Source: Gammaproteobacteria bacterium | GTDB taxonomy: Bacteria > Pseudomonadota > Gammaproteobacteria > CAIRSR01 | DNA length: 64,000 bases | Assembly (NCBI GenBank): GCA_963575655.1 | Contig: CAUYTY010000239.1 | Location: forward strand, 1 to 64,000 | Direction of reading: 5' to 3' | Shown here: in pieces, positions 16,186 to 25,316 of the stretch | How the letters are laid out: every line of letters begins with the position of its first letter | Numbering within the stretch: position 1 is the stretch's first letter | The notes under the pieces: generated by a model | Told to the model about the DNA's origin: nothing | Database searches by the model: none | The model's input: the letters and a program-made list of their open reading frames with translations, nothing else | Program-made: the position numbers and the translations under genes

Positions 16186-16578
16186 ATGAAGTTCGGTATC
16201 ATGGTGAATGAAGGTCCCTACCAGCACCAGGCCTCTGATACGGCGTATCAGTTCGCCAAAGCGGTGTTGGCCAAGGGGCATGAGATCTACCGCGTGTTTT
16301 TCTATCACGACGGTGTCAACAACGGTACGCGCCTCACCGTCCCTCCCCAGGATGACCGTAATATCGTCAACCGCTGGTCGGAGCTTGGCGCCAAGCACAA
16401 CATTGATATGGTGGTGTGCGTGGCGGCTGCTCAGCGGCGCGGTATCTTGGACGAAAGCGAAGCCAAACGGCATGGCAAAGACGCCCACAACATTGCGGCG
16501 GGCTTCCGGATCTCGGGTCTGGGCCAGCTCGTCGAAGCGGGTATCCAGGCAGATCGCCTAGTCGTATTCGGTGACTGA
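16186..16578 (+). CDS. dsrE: Sulfurtransferase DsrE
   Basis: 130 residues, a TusD homologue. In the DsrE2F2H2 hexamer it accepts persulfide sulfur and hands it to DsrC. The active Cys78 (DMVVCVAAAQRRG) is at the same position as in A. vinosum DsrE. I chose the ATG at 16186 (MKFGIMVNEG), with GAAGGAAGAG upstream. The three-gene set dsrEFH is diagnostic for the oxidative Dsr pathway. Confidence 0.97.
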   Translation: MKFGIMVNEGPYQHQASDTAYQFAKAVLAKGHEIYRVFFYHDGVNNGTRLTVPPQDDRNIVNRWSELGAKHNIDMVVCVAAAQRRGILDESEAKRHGKDAHNIAAGFRISGLGQLVEAGIQADRLVVFGD

Positions 16579-16592
16579 CGGGGAGAATGAAA

Positions 16593-16970
16593 ATGGCGGA
16601 TGCAGGCGGGATCGTCAAGAAGTTTATGTTCGTCAACCGTAAGGCCCCTTACGGTACCATCTACGCCCTGGAGTCCTTGGAGGTGGTGTTGATTAGCGCC
16701 GCCTTCGACCAGGATGTAAGTCTGGCGTTTCTCGATGACGGTGTTTATGAACTGACCAAAGGCCAGAACACTAAGGGCATAGAGATGAAAGGCTTCTCCT
16801 CGACCTATCGGGCGCTGGAAGGCTATGACATCGAAAAGCTGTATGTAGCCCGGGAGTCATTGGAGGAGCGTGGCCTCTCCGAGGATGACCTGGTGGTCGA
16901 TGTGCAGGTTGTCAGCCGTGCCGAGATGGCAGACCTGATGGCCGAGCAGGATGTGGTCTTGAGTTTCTGA
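16593..16970 (+). CDS. dsrF: DsrF subunit of the DsrEFH sulfurtransferase
   Basis: 125 residues, a TusC homologue. The N-terminal KFMFVNRKAPYGTIYALESL and the FLDDGVYEL segment are typical. DsrF lacks the catalytic cysteine of DsrE and is structural within the hexamer. Two ATGs compete: 16587 and 16593; GGGGAG ends only one base before the first but 7 bases before the second, so 16593 (MADAGG) is preferred. It lies 14 bp after dsrE. Confidence 0.96.
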   Translation: MADAGGIVKKFMFVNRKAPYGTIYALESLEVVLISAAFDQDVSLAFLDDGVYELTKGQNTKGIEMKGFSSTYRALEGYDIEKLYVARESLEERGLSEDDLVVDVQVVSRAEMADLMAEQDVVLSF

Positions 16971-16980
16971 GGAAATTGCG

Positions 16981-17280
16981 ATGCTGCATACGGTCAACAA
17001 ATCGCCGTTCGAGCGCAACACCCTGAAAAGCTGTTTGGCCCATGCCAAACCCGGCGATGCGGTTTTGCTTATCGAAGACGGTGTCTATGCCGCTTTGGCG
17101 GATACTACGACCTCGGCCTTGGTCCAAGAGGCCATGACGCAGGTATCCGTTTACACCCTCGCTCCCGATTTGGAAGCCCGTGGTGTGGCGAAGCGGGTTA
17201 TCGATGGAATTAAGCTCATCGACTATGCGGGGTTTGTCGACCTGGTGGTCGAGCATCCCGCTACCCAGTCTTGGCTGTAA
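16981..17280 (+). CDS. dsrH: DsrH subunit of the DsrEFH sulfurtransferase
   Basis: 99 residues, a TusB homologue. The conserved cysteine is Cys18 (LKSCLAHAKPGDAVLLIEDGVY); the equivalent in A. vinosum is one of the two cysteines of the hexamer and is not essential for sulfur transfer from DsrE. It lies 10 bp after dsrF. The gene is followed by a 157 bp spacer with a long hairpin before dsrC. Confidence 0.96.
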   Translation: MLHTVNKSPFERNTLKSCLAHAKPGDAVLLIEDGVYAALADTTTSALVQEAMTQVSVYTLAPDLEARGVAKRVIDGIKLIDYAGFVDLVVEHPATQSWL

Positions 17281-17313
17281 GTCAGTTCAGCCTCCTTACC
17301 AAAATGGCTCATC

Positions 17314-17382
17314 CTCGGGAGATAAATGAGATACTGGCGTGCCTGATCGGCACTGTCGCCACGGTCTCGCTTGTCTCCCGAG
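17314..17382 (+). promoter_or_regulatory. Long-range RNA hairpin upstream of dsrC
   Basis: CTCGGGAGA (17314-17322) is complementary to TCTCCCGAG (17374-17382), a 9 bp stem closing a 51 base loop that itself contains GATCGGC/GTCGCC-type pairing. It may stabilise or process the dsrC message; dsrC is known in A. vinosum to have its own promoter and high abundance, which would fit. Mechanism here is inference. Confidence 0.4.
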
Positions 17383-17437
17383 ATGCGCATAACCCAGCCT
17401 ACGTGTATCCCAACCCTCCTTGGAGCTAAAGAAAACC

Positions 17438-17773
17438 ATGGCAACTATCGATGTTAATGGAAAGTCGGTCGAAGTGGATGAAGAAGGCTATCTCATCAAT
17501 CTGGCCGAGTGGAATGAAGATATCGCGGAACGGTTTGCAGGGGACGACAATACTCAGCTTACCCAAAACCATTGGGAAGTCATCACCTTCCTCCGTGAAT
17601 ATTACAACGATTATCAAATTGCGCCTGCGGTGCGCGTATTGACCAAGGCCATCGGCAAGAAACTGGGGCCAGAGAAGGGCAACAGCAAATATCTCTATGA
17701 GCTGTTCCCTTACGGTCCCGCCAAGCAGGCGTGCCGTTACGCTGGTCTGCCGAAGCCGACTGGCTGTATCTAA
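17438..17773 (+). CDS. dsrC: Sulfur carrier DsrC
   Basis: 111 residues, the soluble carrier that brings persulfide sulfur to DsrAB and whose trisulfide/disulfide forms are handled by DsrMKJOP. The two redox cysteines of a true DsrC are present: Cys99 (KQACRYAGLP) and the penultimate Cys110 (PTGCI). The start at 17438 (MATIDVNGK) has GGAG upstream; an in-frame TTG would add six residues. It is followed by an intrinsic terminator. Compare the cysteine-free paralogue at 10449-10787. Confidence 0.98.
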   Translation: MATIDVNGKSVEVDEEGYLINLAEWNEDIAERFAGDDNTQLTQNHWEVITFLREYYNDYQIAPAVRVLTKAIGKKLGPEKGNSKYLYELFPYGPAKQACRYAGLPKPTGCI

Positions 17774-17780
17774 GGTTGTG

Positions 17781-17809
17781 CGGGGTCTCGAGTTACGGGA
17801 CCCCGTTTT
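17781..17809 (+). terminator. Rho-independent terminator after dsrC
   Basis: CGGGGTC (17781-17787) pairs with GACCCCG (17799-17805), followed directly by TTTT. It lies 8 bases past the dsrC stop and would give a short dsrC-rich transcript while letting part of transcription run into dsrM. Confidence 0.7.
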
Positions 17810-17885
17810 GATGTATTTTCCGTTAGCCTCGCGGCTAATATTTTATGTGGCTATTTGGCCGAGGTCTTTTTAAGGAATACCGAGC

Positions 17886-18614
17886 ATGACTGTGGTGACG
17901 GTGCTGTACGCGCTGCTCTTCTATGCGGCGGCGGCAATCTTGGTGATCGGTGTCCTCCGCCGTATCGTGATCTACGCCCGGGTTCCTGCGCCGTTGCGGA
18001 TTACCACAATGCCGGCACCGCTTTCTCGCGCCGGAGTGGTTCTGCGGATGGTGCGGGAGGTGTTTTTCTTCGAGAGCTTGTTTAAGTCGACCAAATGGAC
18101 GTGGCTATTCGGTTGGCTCTTCCACATCTGTATGGCCGTGGTGTTGTTGCGCCATCTGCGTTATTTCCAGCAACCGGTGTGGTGGGGCGTTGAGTTTATC
18201 CAATTCTTCGGTAAGTATGCTGCCTTCGGTATGGTGGCGGGTCTCGGCGGCTTGCTGGCACGGCGGCTGTATGTAGATCGCGTACGCTATATCTCGGCAC
18301 CTTCCGACCATCTCATGTTGATCCTATTGCTGGCTATTGCGCTCTCCGGGCTGACGATGACCTTTGTGGTCCACACCGATATCGTGGCACTGAAGGCCTT
18401 CTTCTTGGGATTGATGCGTTTTGCCTGGCAACCTTTGCCGCCGGATCCGATCTTACTGCTGCATCTGACCCTGGTGATTACCTTGATGGTCATCTTCCCC
18501 ATCTCTAAGCTATTGCATGTCCCCGGGATTTTCTTTAGTCCTACCCGTAATCAGGTGGACGATGCCCGTGAGCGGCGGCATGTAGCGGCATGGGCGCGGG
18601 ATGATGCTGCCTAA
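17886..18614 (+). CDS. dsrM: DsrM, cytochrome b subunit of the DsrMKJOP complex
   Basis: 242 residues with about five membrane helices, of the NarI-like b-type cytochrome kind. Histidine-bearing helices (LFHICMAVVLLRHLRYF; LTMTFVVHTDIV; LLHLTLVITLMVIFPISKLLH) would hold haems b. It passes electrons between the quinone pool and DsrK. TAAGGAATA precedes the ATG. It lies 112 bp downstream of dsrC with a terminator between them. Confidence 0.96.
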   Translation: MTVVTVLYALLFYAAAAILVIGVLRRIVIYARVPAPLRITTMPAPLSRAGVVLRMVREVFFFESLFKSTKWTWLFGWLFHICMAVVLLRHLRYFQQPVWWGVEFIQFFGKYAAFGMVAGLGGLLARRLYVDRVRYISAPSDHLMLILLLAIALSGLTMTFVVHTDIVALKAFFLGLMRFAWQPLPPDPILLLHLTLVITLMVIFPISKLLHVPGIFFSPTRNQVDDARERRHVAAWARDDAA

Positions 18615-18650
18615 TCTTAAAGATACGACTCAAAATTATTGACTAAGGTG

Positions 18651-18669
18651 GACCAGAAAGTTTCTGGTC
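18651..18669 (+). promoter_or_regulatory. Perfect palindrome in the dsrM-dsrK spacer
   Basis: GACCAGAAAGTTTCTGGTC, 9 bp arms around one base, in a 153 bp spacer. A second hairpin CCAGGA(18728)..TCCTGG(18744) lies just before dsrK. They are probably mRNA processing or stabilising hairpins rather than terminators, since no U-tract follows. Confidence 0.4.
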
Positions 18670-18767
18670 GTGACCGGGGTGGGCTTTAGTTTATCCTTTG
18701 GTCTTAGACGTTAGACGAGTAGTAGGGCCAGGACAATCTCCTGGTGTGGGCTTAGTGGAGGAATCGC

Positions 18768-20267
18768 GTGGCAGCTTTTGATGTTCCGGTGTTGGGTGAC
18801 TATCCGATTTGCCCGGTACCTGCGATTAAACCGGATACGATGAAGAGCGTTAAGCCCTTCGTCGTTAATAACCCCATGCACAACACCGACCTTGGTTTCC
18901 CAGGGGCCTTGGTGGATAACTGGCAGGAGGTTGCTATCGCCAAGATTGGCGACCTTCTGGGGAAATATCGCTCGTTCCAAGTGTTCTTGGATTCCTGCGT
19001 GAAGTGCGGTTCGTGTACCGACAAGTGCCATTATTTCCTCGGCACCGCAGATCCACGTAACATGCCAGTAGCGCGTCAAGATCTGCTTCGTCAGGTATAC
19101 CGCCGTTACTTTACCTTCGCAGGGAAGTATTTCCCGGCGTTGGTGGGTGCGAAGGATCTGACGCGGGAGGTTTTGGACGACTGGTATAGCTATTACCACC
19201 AGTGTTCCCAGTGTCGGCGTTGTTCTGTCTATTGTCCCTACGGTATTGATACCGCTGAGATCTCGATGGCTGCTCGCGAGATCATGGATTCCGTGGGGCT
19301 TGGCCAGAAATATACCAACGAGATTTTGGGTAAGAACATCAAAATTGGTAATAATCTGGGCCTCCCGCCTGCGGCCATTCGTAATACCTTGGAGGGACTC
19401 GAGGAGGATGTGGTCGATGCGACCGGTGTGACGGTACGTTACCCCCTGGATGAAAAAGGGGCTGAGGTATTACTGGTCACCCCGTCGGCGGATTTCTTCG
19501 CTGAACCGCATGTTGATGGCCTAATTGGCTATGGCAAGGTGTTCCATCAAGCGGGAATTTCCTGGACTCTCTCCTCTAAAGCCTCCGAGGCGGCCAATTT
19601 CGCCATGTTCATTGGCTCTTACGCCAATATGAAGAAGGCGGCCATGCGTATTCGTGAGGCGGCCCTGGAGCTTGGCGTTAAGCGTATTGTCGTGGGTGAG
19701 TGTGGACATGCGTGGCGCGTGGCTTATAGCTTCTGGAATACTCTGATTGGCCCGTTCGATTTTCTTGACCCCAAGTATCCGGTACCACAACATATCTGTG
19801 AGTTTACCCATGATTTGATCCAGCGTGGGGCATTGAATCTGGATAAGTCGGCCAATGATCATCGCATTGTTACCTTCCATGATTCCTGTAATGTGGCGCG
19901 TGCCTCGCGTATGGGTAATATGCCGGGCGGGCAGTACATTATTCCGCGGGAGGTGATCAAGGCAACCTGTAATCACTTCGTGGATATGCATCCCTATACT
20001 ATTCATGACCAGACTTACTGTTGCGGTGGTGGCGGTGGTCTGCTTACCGACGACCTGATGGAGGTACGTGTAAAGGGTGCCTATCCGCGCATGCAGGCCC
20101 TGCGTCAGGTAACGGAGGGACACGGTGTCAATTATCTTGCCGCGATCTGCGCCATCTGTAAGAGCCAGTTCACTAAGGTGTTGCCGTATTACAAGTTCGA
20201 CCGGGACATGATCGGGGGTATACATCAACTGGTCAGTGCGGCTATTCAACTTGGGACGAAAGAATGA
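18768..20267 (+). CDS. dsrK: DsrK, heterodisulfide-reductase-like catalytic subunit
   Basis: 499 residues, related to HdrD. Two [4Fe-4S] ferredoxin motifs are visible (CVKCGSCTDKC and CSQCRRCSVYC), then the CCG-type domains (GECGHAW.. and YCCGGGGGLL) that bind the special catalytic cluster thought to act on the DsrC trisulfide. It is cytoplasmic and anchored by DsrM. The start is GTG with GGAGGAA upstream. Confidence 0.97.
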   Translation: MAAFDVPVLGDYPICPVPAIKPDTMKSVKPFVVNNPMHNTDLGFPGALVDNWQEVAIAKIGDLLGKYRSFQVFLDSCVKCGSCTDKCHYFLGTADPRNMPVARQDLLRQVYRRYFTFAGKYFPALVGAKDLTREVLDDWYSYYHQCSQCRRCSVYCPYGIDTAEISMAAREIMDSVGLGQKYTNEILGKNIKIGNNLGLPPAAIRNTLEGLEEDVVDATGVTVRYPLDEKGAEVLLVTPSADFFAEPHVDGLIGYGKVFHQAGISWTLSSKASEAANFAMFIGSYANMKKAAMRIREAALELGVKRIVVGECGHAWRVAYSFWNTLIGPFDFLDPKYPVPQHICEFTHDLIQRGALNLDKSANDHRIVTFHDSCNVARASRMGNMPGGQYIIPREVIKATCNHFVDMHPYTIHDQTYCCGGGGGLLTDDLMEVRVKGAYPRMQALRQVTEGHGVNYLAAICAICKSQFTKVLPYYKFDRDMIGGIHQLVSAAIQLGTKE

Positions 20268-20645
20268 GCGTAACTACTCGGGTGTCTTGCCAAACCTGCG
20301 AATTGGCAGATTAGGTTAAGAGGTGCCCTGGGAGGGACCCTGAAAAAGTCCGGTAACCGTTCCCCCTATCCAAAAGAAGGGGGGGCAGTTGTGGAGTTTG
20401 TTTTTACAAAATGCTGACATACGGGGTTTTCTGCGCGACGATGTGCCGTATGTAGTACCTGAGTGGTTGCGAAAAAGCGTTTTCGGTATCCCTTTTGGGC
20501 AATCTCCTGGTAATATCTGCATCGATGTTCTCGAAGATTGTCGTACACACGGTGAATAGACTGACTGTTCCGTGGGGATTCCGATAATCGCTGTTATCTA
20601 CCGTATTCCATCCAAGAAACTGTCTCCTGGTGGAGGAGAATTGCC
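20268..20645. other. Gene-free 378 bp dsrK-dsrL spacer
   Basis: No convincing gene on either strand; minus-strand frames here lack ribosome sites. It contains a C/G-rich imperfect hairpin (TTCCCCCTATCC..GAAGGGGGGG, about 20360-20385) and a strong ribosome site (GGAGGAGAA) at its end for dsrL. The first half looks like an intergenic repeat, but no second copy is in this window. Confidence 0.4.
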
Positions 20646-22593
20646 ATGGCGATAACCAAAGAAGAGATGGGCAGTCGGGCCGAAGGGTTTACCTTCCGTC
20701 GTTACAAAGACGGCGATGATCAATGGCACCGCATGACGGATCGCATTTTTAGTGGGGATGCGTCGCATAAGTGTCCTACCTATGTCCATCGTACCCCCCC
20801 CCTGTCAGGGGAGCTGTCCTGCGGGTGAGGATATTCGTGGTTGGCTTGACATTGTGCGGGGCCTCGAAAAACCACCGAAGGGCATGAGCATGCAGGAGTA
20901 CGCCTTCCGGCGTTCGACCAATGCCAATCCCTTCCCCTCGGTGATGGGGCGGGTTTGTCCCGCTCCTTGTGAGGATGGTTGTAATCGCAACCAGCTTGAG
21001 GACCACGTCGGTATCAATTCGGTTGAACAATATATTGGTGATTCCGCTCTCAAGGCCGGTTTCAAGTTTGTTGCGGGTCCCGATACGGGTAAGCGAGTCG
21101 CAGTTGTGGGTGGTGGTCCCGCTGGTTTAGCTGCGGCCTACCAGCTACGTCGCCGCGGTCATGCCTGCACCATCTTCGATGACCATTCCCAACTGGGTGG
21201 CATGATGATGTGGGGGATTCCGGGCTATCGTATGCCGCGCGATGTTCTCAACGGTGAGATCAATCGTATCGTTGATATGGGTGTGGAGGTTCGCCTCAAC
21301 ACGCGGATCGGGCGTGATGTCGCACTGACCGATCTGGAGCGTGACTATGATGCCATCCTGATTGCCATCGGCGCTCATCGTGGTCAGGCCCTGCCTATCC
21401 CCGGTGCCGATGCCCCGAATTGCTTGAGTGGTGTGGGCTTCCTCGACGCCTTTAATGATGGACGGCTCAGGGCCGTGACCGGTCGGGTGATCGTCATCGG
21501 TGGTGGTGATACTTCCGTAGACGTGGCGACCGTAGCTCGTCGTCTGGGGCGCATCACTGAGGTTCGCGAGAAGGACCGCCCCGAACACATCATCATCAAT
21601 CAGACAGCCCACGACGTTATCGAGACCGCTGCCCGCACCGGTGCGGATGTCCTACTCCTCGCACGCTCGCCTATTCACAAGATGAACGCGGCCAAGCACG
21701 AGGTTGAGGATGCCCTGCGTGAAGGTGTGGAAATTCAGGGCAGTATGGGGCCGGTTGAAGTCATCAAGGGACCTGATGGTCGTGCCACTCACCTGCGGGT
21801 GCAGCGTCTGACTGAAAAGACCAAGACTCCCATCCCAGGTACTGAAATTGATCTGGAATGCGACATTATCGTCGCAGCCATCGGTCAATCCGCAAATCTT
21901 GCCGGGTTTGAGTCTTTTGACAATGGTCGCGGACTTATCAATGCCGACCGCCACTTCCAGGTACCAAATCGACGCGGCTATTTCGTGGTCGGTGATGTTG
22001 TCAGACCTCACCTGCTGACGACGGTCATCGGTCAGGCTACGGTTGCCGTCGAGTCCATCAGCAAATATCTGGCAGGGGTTGACCTCGGCAAGCGTCCCAA
22101 GGTGGATGTGCGCCACTTCGACCTGATGAATAAGCTGCGTGAGACTGGTCTCCAACCCGAAGACTACAACCACGAGCAGGTGTGGGGTACCTCCGAGGCC
22201 AAGTTTGCGGTTCACAACTATGAGGACCGAGCCACTCAGGAGATCATTCCCGCCGATATGTTGTTCCTGGGGCATTTCAAATACACGGAGCGTAATAAGC
22301 GTGGCTACCACCAGGTAGATAGCACGAACATTATCGGTAATTTCATGGAGCGCATGATCCCACTCCCCGATGCTGCGGTGGTGGACGAGGCCAAGCGTTG
22401 CATGAGCTGTGGAATGTGTTTTGAGTGCGATAACTGCGTGATCTTCTGCCCCCAGGAGGCGGTCAAGAAGACCCCGAAGAATCAATCCACCACTGGTCGT
22501 TACGTCTACACCGACTATGCCCGTTGCGTTGGCTGTCACATTTGTGCTGAGGTTTGCCCCACAGGTTACATCCAGATGGGGATGGGCGAGTAA
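20646..22593 (+). CDS. dsrL: DsrL, NAD(P)H-linked iron-sulfur flavoprotein (one-base frameshift)
   Basis: Reading 20646 onward gives the DsrL N-terminus (MAITKEEMGSRAEGFTF, then DASHKCPTYVHRTPP) but stops at 20828. The rest is in another frame, open from 20752 to 22593. Joining at the C9 run (20794-20802) with one C removed restores RTPPCQGSCPAGEDIRGWLD and a protein of about 648 residues, the family norm. It then shows the FAD site VVGGGPAGLAAAY, the pyridine-nucleotide site VIGGGDTSVDVA and C-terminal ferredoxin cysteines (CMSCGMC, CVGCHICAEVC). DsrL is the electron partner of DsrAB. Sequencing error in the homopolymer is the simplest cause. Confidence 0.93.
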
Positions 22594-22607
22594 CGTTAGG
22601 AGAGAGT

Positions 22608-23003
22608 ATGTCGAGCACCCGTTTGCGGGTGGTTGGGCTGGTAATGGTGGGAGTGCTATTAGGCACTTCCGCCATGACTGGTGCCTGCCAAGTTCCACTT
22701 CCCGCGCATCCTGAAGGGCGCGGTGGTCAGTGTGTGAGGGATACCGAGTTCATGCGGCGCAACCACATGGAACTGATCCTTCACAAACGCGACCAGACCA
22801 TGCACGAAGGCATTCGTACCTCTGAGTACAGCCTCAAAGAGTGTGTGAAATGCCACGCTGAACAGCGGCCCGATGGCAGTTATGTTCCGATCAATGACCC
22901 TGGCCAGTTTTGCCAGAGTTGTCATAGCTACGCTGGCATTCAGCCAGACTGTTTCGAGTGTCACGCCACCACACCGGCGATCCCGCCGGCCAGCAAGCCA
23001 TGA
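22608..23003 (+). CDS. dsrJ: DsrJ, periplasmic trihaem cytochrome c
   Basis: 131 residues with an N-terminal signal/anchor (RVVGLVMVGVLLGTSAM) and exactly three CxxCH haem sites (CVKCH, CQSCH, CFECH). It is the periplasmic electron-transfer subunit of DsrMKJOP. The start at 22608 (MSSTRLR) follows TTAGGAGAG; an upstream in-frame start has no ribosome site. It overlaps or abuts dsrO. Confidence 0.96.
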   Translation: MSSTRLRVVGLVMVGVLLGTSAMTGACQVPLPAHPEGRGGQCVRDTEFMRRNHMELILHKRDQTMHEGIRTSEYSLKECVKCHAEQRPDGSYVPINDPGQFCQSCHSYAGIQPDCFECHATTPAIPPASKP

Positions 23004-23011
23004 GGACAGCA

Positions 23012-23749
23012 ATGAGGAATGAACCTACTGACCAAGGGCGGCGCGATTTTCTCGGCGCAGCAACGGCCACGGCGGTTGGTCTCACTGCCGTCCCCGGTCT
23101 TTCTCTGGTTGCCTTGGCCCGGTCGCCCGAGGTCGCGGTAAACGACAAGTCGCGCTGGGGCCTGTTGATTGATACCGCCAAGTGCAGTGCAGATTGCAAT
23201 GCCTGTACTACCGCCTGTAGTACCGAGAATGGCCTTACCGGCCATGGTCGGCCCGCCAGCGACGCGCAGTGGCTGCGTAAGGTCCAGCTCAAGGAAAAGG
23301 CTACCGGTCGTGCGGTGTCCCTGCCTGTCGGTTGCCAGCATTGTGAACGGCCGCCTTGTGTGAATGTTTGTCCGACGGGGGCGTCGTTTCGCCGTGCCGA
23401 TGGCATCGTTTTGGTGGACAAGCACATCTGTATCGGTTGCCGCTACTGCATGATGGCTTGTCCCTACAAGGCACGTTCCTTCGGTCATGAGGAAATGCAC
23501 GACCAGAAGCCGTATTCCCCACGTGGCAAAGGTACTGTCGAGGCCTGTACCCTCTGCGTCCATCGTGTGGATGCAGGTCGGCTTCCGGCCTGCGTGGAAG
23601 CGTGTCAGCAAGATGGTCATCAGGCGATCCTCTTCGGCGACCTGAAAGACCCCGATAGTGCCATTGCCAAGCGTCTCGCCACAGAACCTACTCGCCAATT
23701 GCGTGAGGCACTGAACCTGAATACCGGTGTTCGTTATCAGGGTGTCTAG
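23012..23749 (+). CDS. dsrO: DsrO, periplasmic ferredoxin-like subunit
   Basis: 245 residues with a twin-arginine signal (RRDFLGAATATAVGL, Arg10-Arg11), so it is folded with its clusters before export. Four ferredoxin-type cysteine groups follow (CSADCNACTTAC, CQHCERPPCVNVC, CIGCRYCMMAC, CTLCVHRVDAGRLPAC). It links DsrJ to the membrane subunit DsrP. The ATG at 23012 has GAGG five bases upstream; an ATG at 23000 overlapping the dsrJ stop is the alternative. Confidence 0.95.
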   Translation: MRNEPTDQGRRDFLGAATATAVGLTAVPGLSLVALARSPEVAVNDKSRWGLLIDTAKCSADCNACTTACSTENGLTGHGRPASDAQWLRKVQLKEKATGRAVSLPVGCQHCERPPCVNVCPTGASFRRADGIVLVDKHICIGCRYCMMACPYKARSFGHEEMHDQKPYSPRGKGTVEACTLCVHRVDAGRLPACVEACQQDGHQAILFGDLKDPDSAIAKRLATEPTRQLREALNLNTGVRYQGV

Positions 23750-23991
23750 GGTACGTTTTGTCTGATCGTGACTGTTCACTCCCCCTCCTGTTGGGAGTGG
23801 GGTGGCCGGTTGCGTTTGATCGAGGTAAAAGCGGGAAGTCAGAGTAGCGAAGATATTTTTCTTGGCAACGTATAAGACGAAGTCTTCAACATTTCGACTT
23901 TTCGGTTCTTGGGGAGCTAGCTATTTATGACGCTTGCCCCAGTGGGTTTTGTGTTCTTGCCATACCAAGCGAGATAGCAGGATATCTAACG

Positions 23992-25224
23992 ATGAAAAAC
24001 GTTTGCTTTCGCGAGATGAAAGAAACCGGCCGAGGTTATTGGTTGGTGCAGGGGCTGCTTACTGTAATCATTCTGCTGGGACTGGTTGCGGTTCATCACA
24101 TGGAGAGTGAGGGGCATTGGGTCACCGGAATGAATAATCAGATTGTGTGGGGCTTGCCCCATGTCTTCGCGGTGTTCTTGATCGTCACGGCCGCAGGTGA
24201 GTTGAATTTGGCCTCAATTGCCTCGGTTTTCGGCAAGGCGCCCTATAAACCGCTGTCACGTCTTTCCGCTTTGGTGGCGATTGCTCACTTGGTGGGGGGA
24301 TTGATGATCCTGGTCTTGGATCTGGGTCGTCCGGAGCGTCTTACGGTGGCGATGCTCCATTTCAATCTTACGTCCATTTTTACCTGGAACATTGTGCTCT
24401 ACACGGGCTTTATCGTCTTGGCGGTAGTCTATTTGTGGACCATGATGGAGCATCGCTTAAATCCCTACACCAAAGCTGCAGGCCTGGGGGTGTTCATCTG
24501 GCGGACTGTCCTTACGACCGGAACCGGCTCTATCTTCGGTTTCTTGGTCTCTCGTGATGCCTATAATGCCGCTATCATGGCGCCGATGTTCATTATTCTG
24601 TCCTTTTCCTACGGAACCGCCATCTATTTGATGACCCTGGAGACGCTTGCTTATTGGGGCAACCGACCGATTGGTCTGGTGCTGATTACTCGACTCAAAA
24701 ACCTCCTGGGGATCTTTGTCGGCGCGGCGTTTTACTTCTTCTTGGCCTATCACCTGACCAATCTGTACATTGCCCAGCGGCAGGGTGTTGAGTATTTCCT
24801 GTTGGGTGGGGAGAGTCTTTATTCCCAGATATTCTGGGTTGGGCAGATCCTCATCGGTACCGTACTGCCCTTGGCATTGCTCTACGGTCCGTTTGCCCAC
24901 CGGCGGAGGGTTGTCTATGCGGCCTGTATATTGGTGGTCATTGGTGGATTAGCCCAGATGTATGTGACAATTATCGGGGGGCAGGCCTATCCGCTTACCA
25001 TCTTCCCAGGATACGAGGTGAGTAGCAGTTTCTTTGACGGCCAGGTAGGAAACTACGTACCGACTATCTATGAGGCCATGTTGGGGATCAGTGGTTTTGC
25101 CGTTGGGGCTTTCCTAGTGATTTTGGTTACGCGGGTATTGCCGCTTATTCCTGATAGCTTGGCCGACGGCGATATTGACGAGCGCTTGGTTGCTAAGGAG
25201 CCCAAGGAGGCATTGGCCGTTTAG
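23992..25224 (+). CDS. dsrP: DsrP, NrfD-like integral membrane quinone-interacting subunit
   Basis: 410 residues, about ten membrane helices, NrfD/PsrC family. It couples DsrO to the quinone pool. The N-terminal EMKETGRGYWLVQGLLTVI and the helix GLPHVFAVFLIVTAAGELN are typical. It lies 242 bp after dsrO; that gap holds small hairpins (AAGAC GAA GTCTT near 23875) but no gene. Confidence 0.95.
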   Translation: MKNVCFREMKETGRGYWLVQGLLTVIILLGLVAVHHMESEGHWVTGMNNQIVWGLPHVFAVFLIVTAAGELNLASIASVFGKAPYKPLSRLSALVAIAHLVGGLMILVLDLGRPERLTVAMLHFNLTSIFTWNIVLYTGFIVLAVVYLWTMMEHRLNPYTKAAGLGVFIWRTVLTTGTGSIFGFLVSRDAYNAAIMAPMFIILSFSYGTAIYLMTLETLAYWGNRPIGLVLITRLKNLLGIFVGAAFYFFLAYHLTNLYIAQRQGVEYFLLGGESLYSQIFWVGQILIGTVLPLALLYGPFAHRRRVVYAACILVVIGGLAQMYVTIIGGQAYPLTIFPGYEVSSSFFDGQVGNYVPTIYEAMLGISGFAVGAFLVILVTRVLPLIPDSLADGDIDERLVAKEPKEALAV

Positions 25225-25316
25225 TCCGCTTTATTTTGTTTTGGTCGCTTAAAGGATTTTCGCTAACGATTATTCTCTTAGGCGGTAAAAACAATCCATC
25301 CCCATGCGGAGACACC

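Noticed and set aside
20316-20522. Minus-strand 68-codon frame in the dsrK-dsrL gap
   Set aside because: No ribosome site and no recognisable protein; more likely repeat-derived sequence.
21652-22698. 348-codon minus-strand frame opposite dsrL/dsrJ
   Set aside because: Long only because of codon bias on the coding strand; the plus-strand frame has FAD, NAD(P) and ferredoxin motifs.
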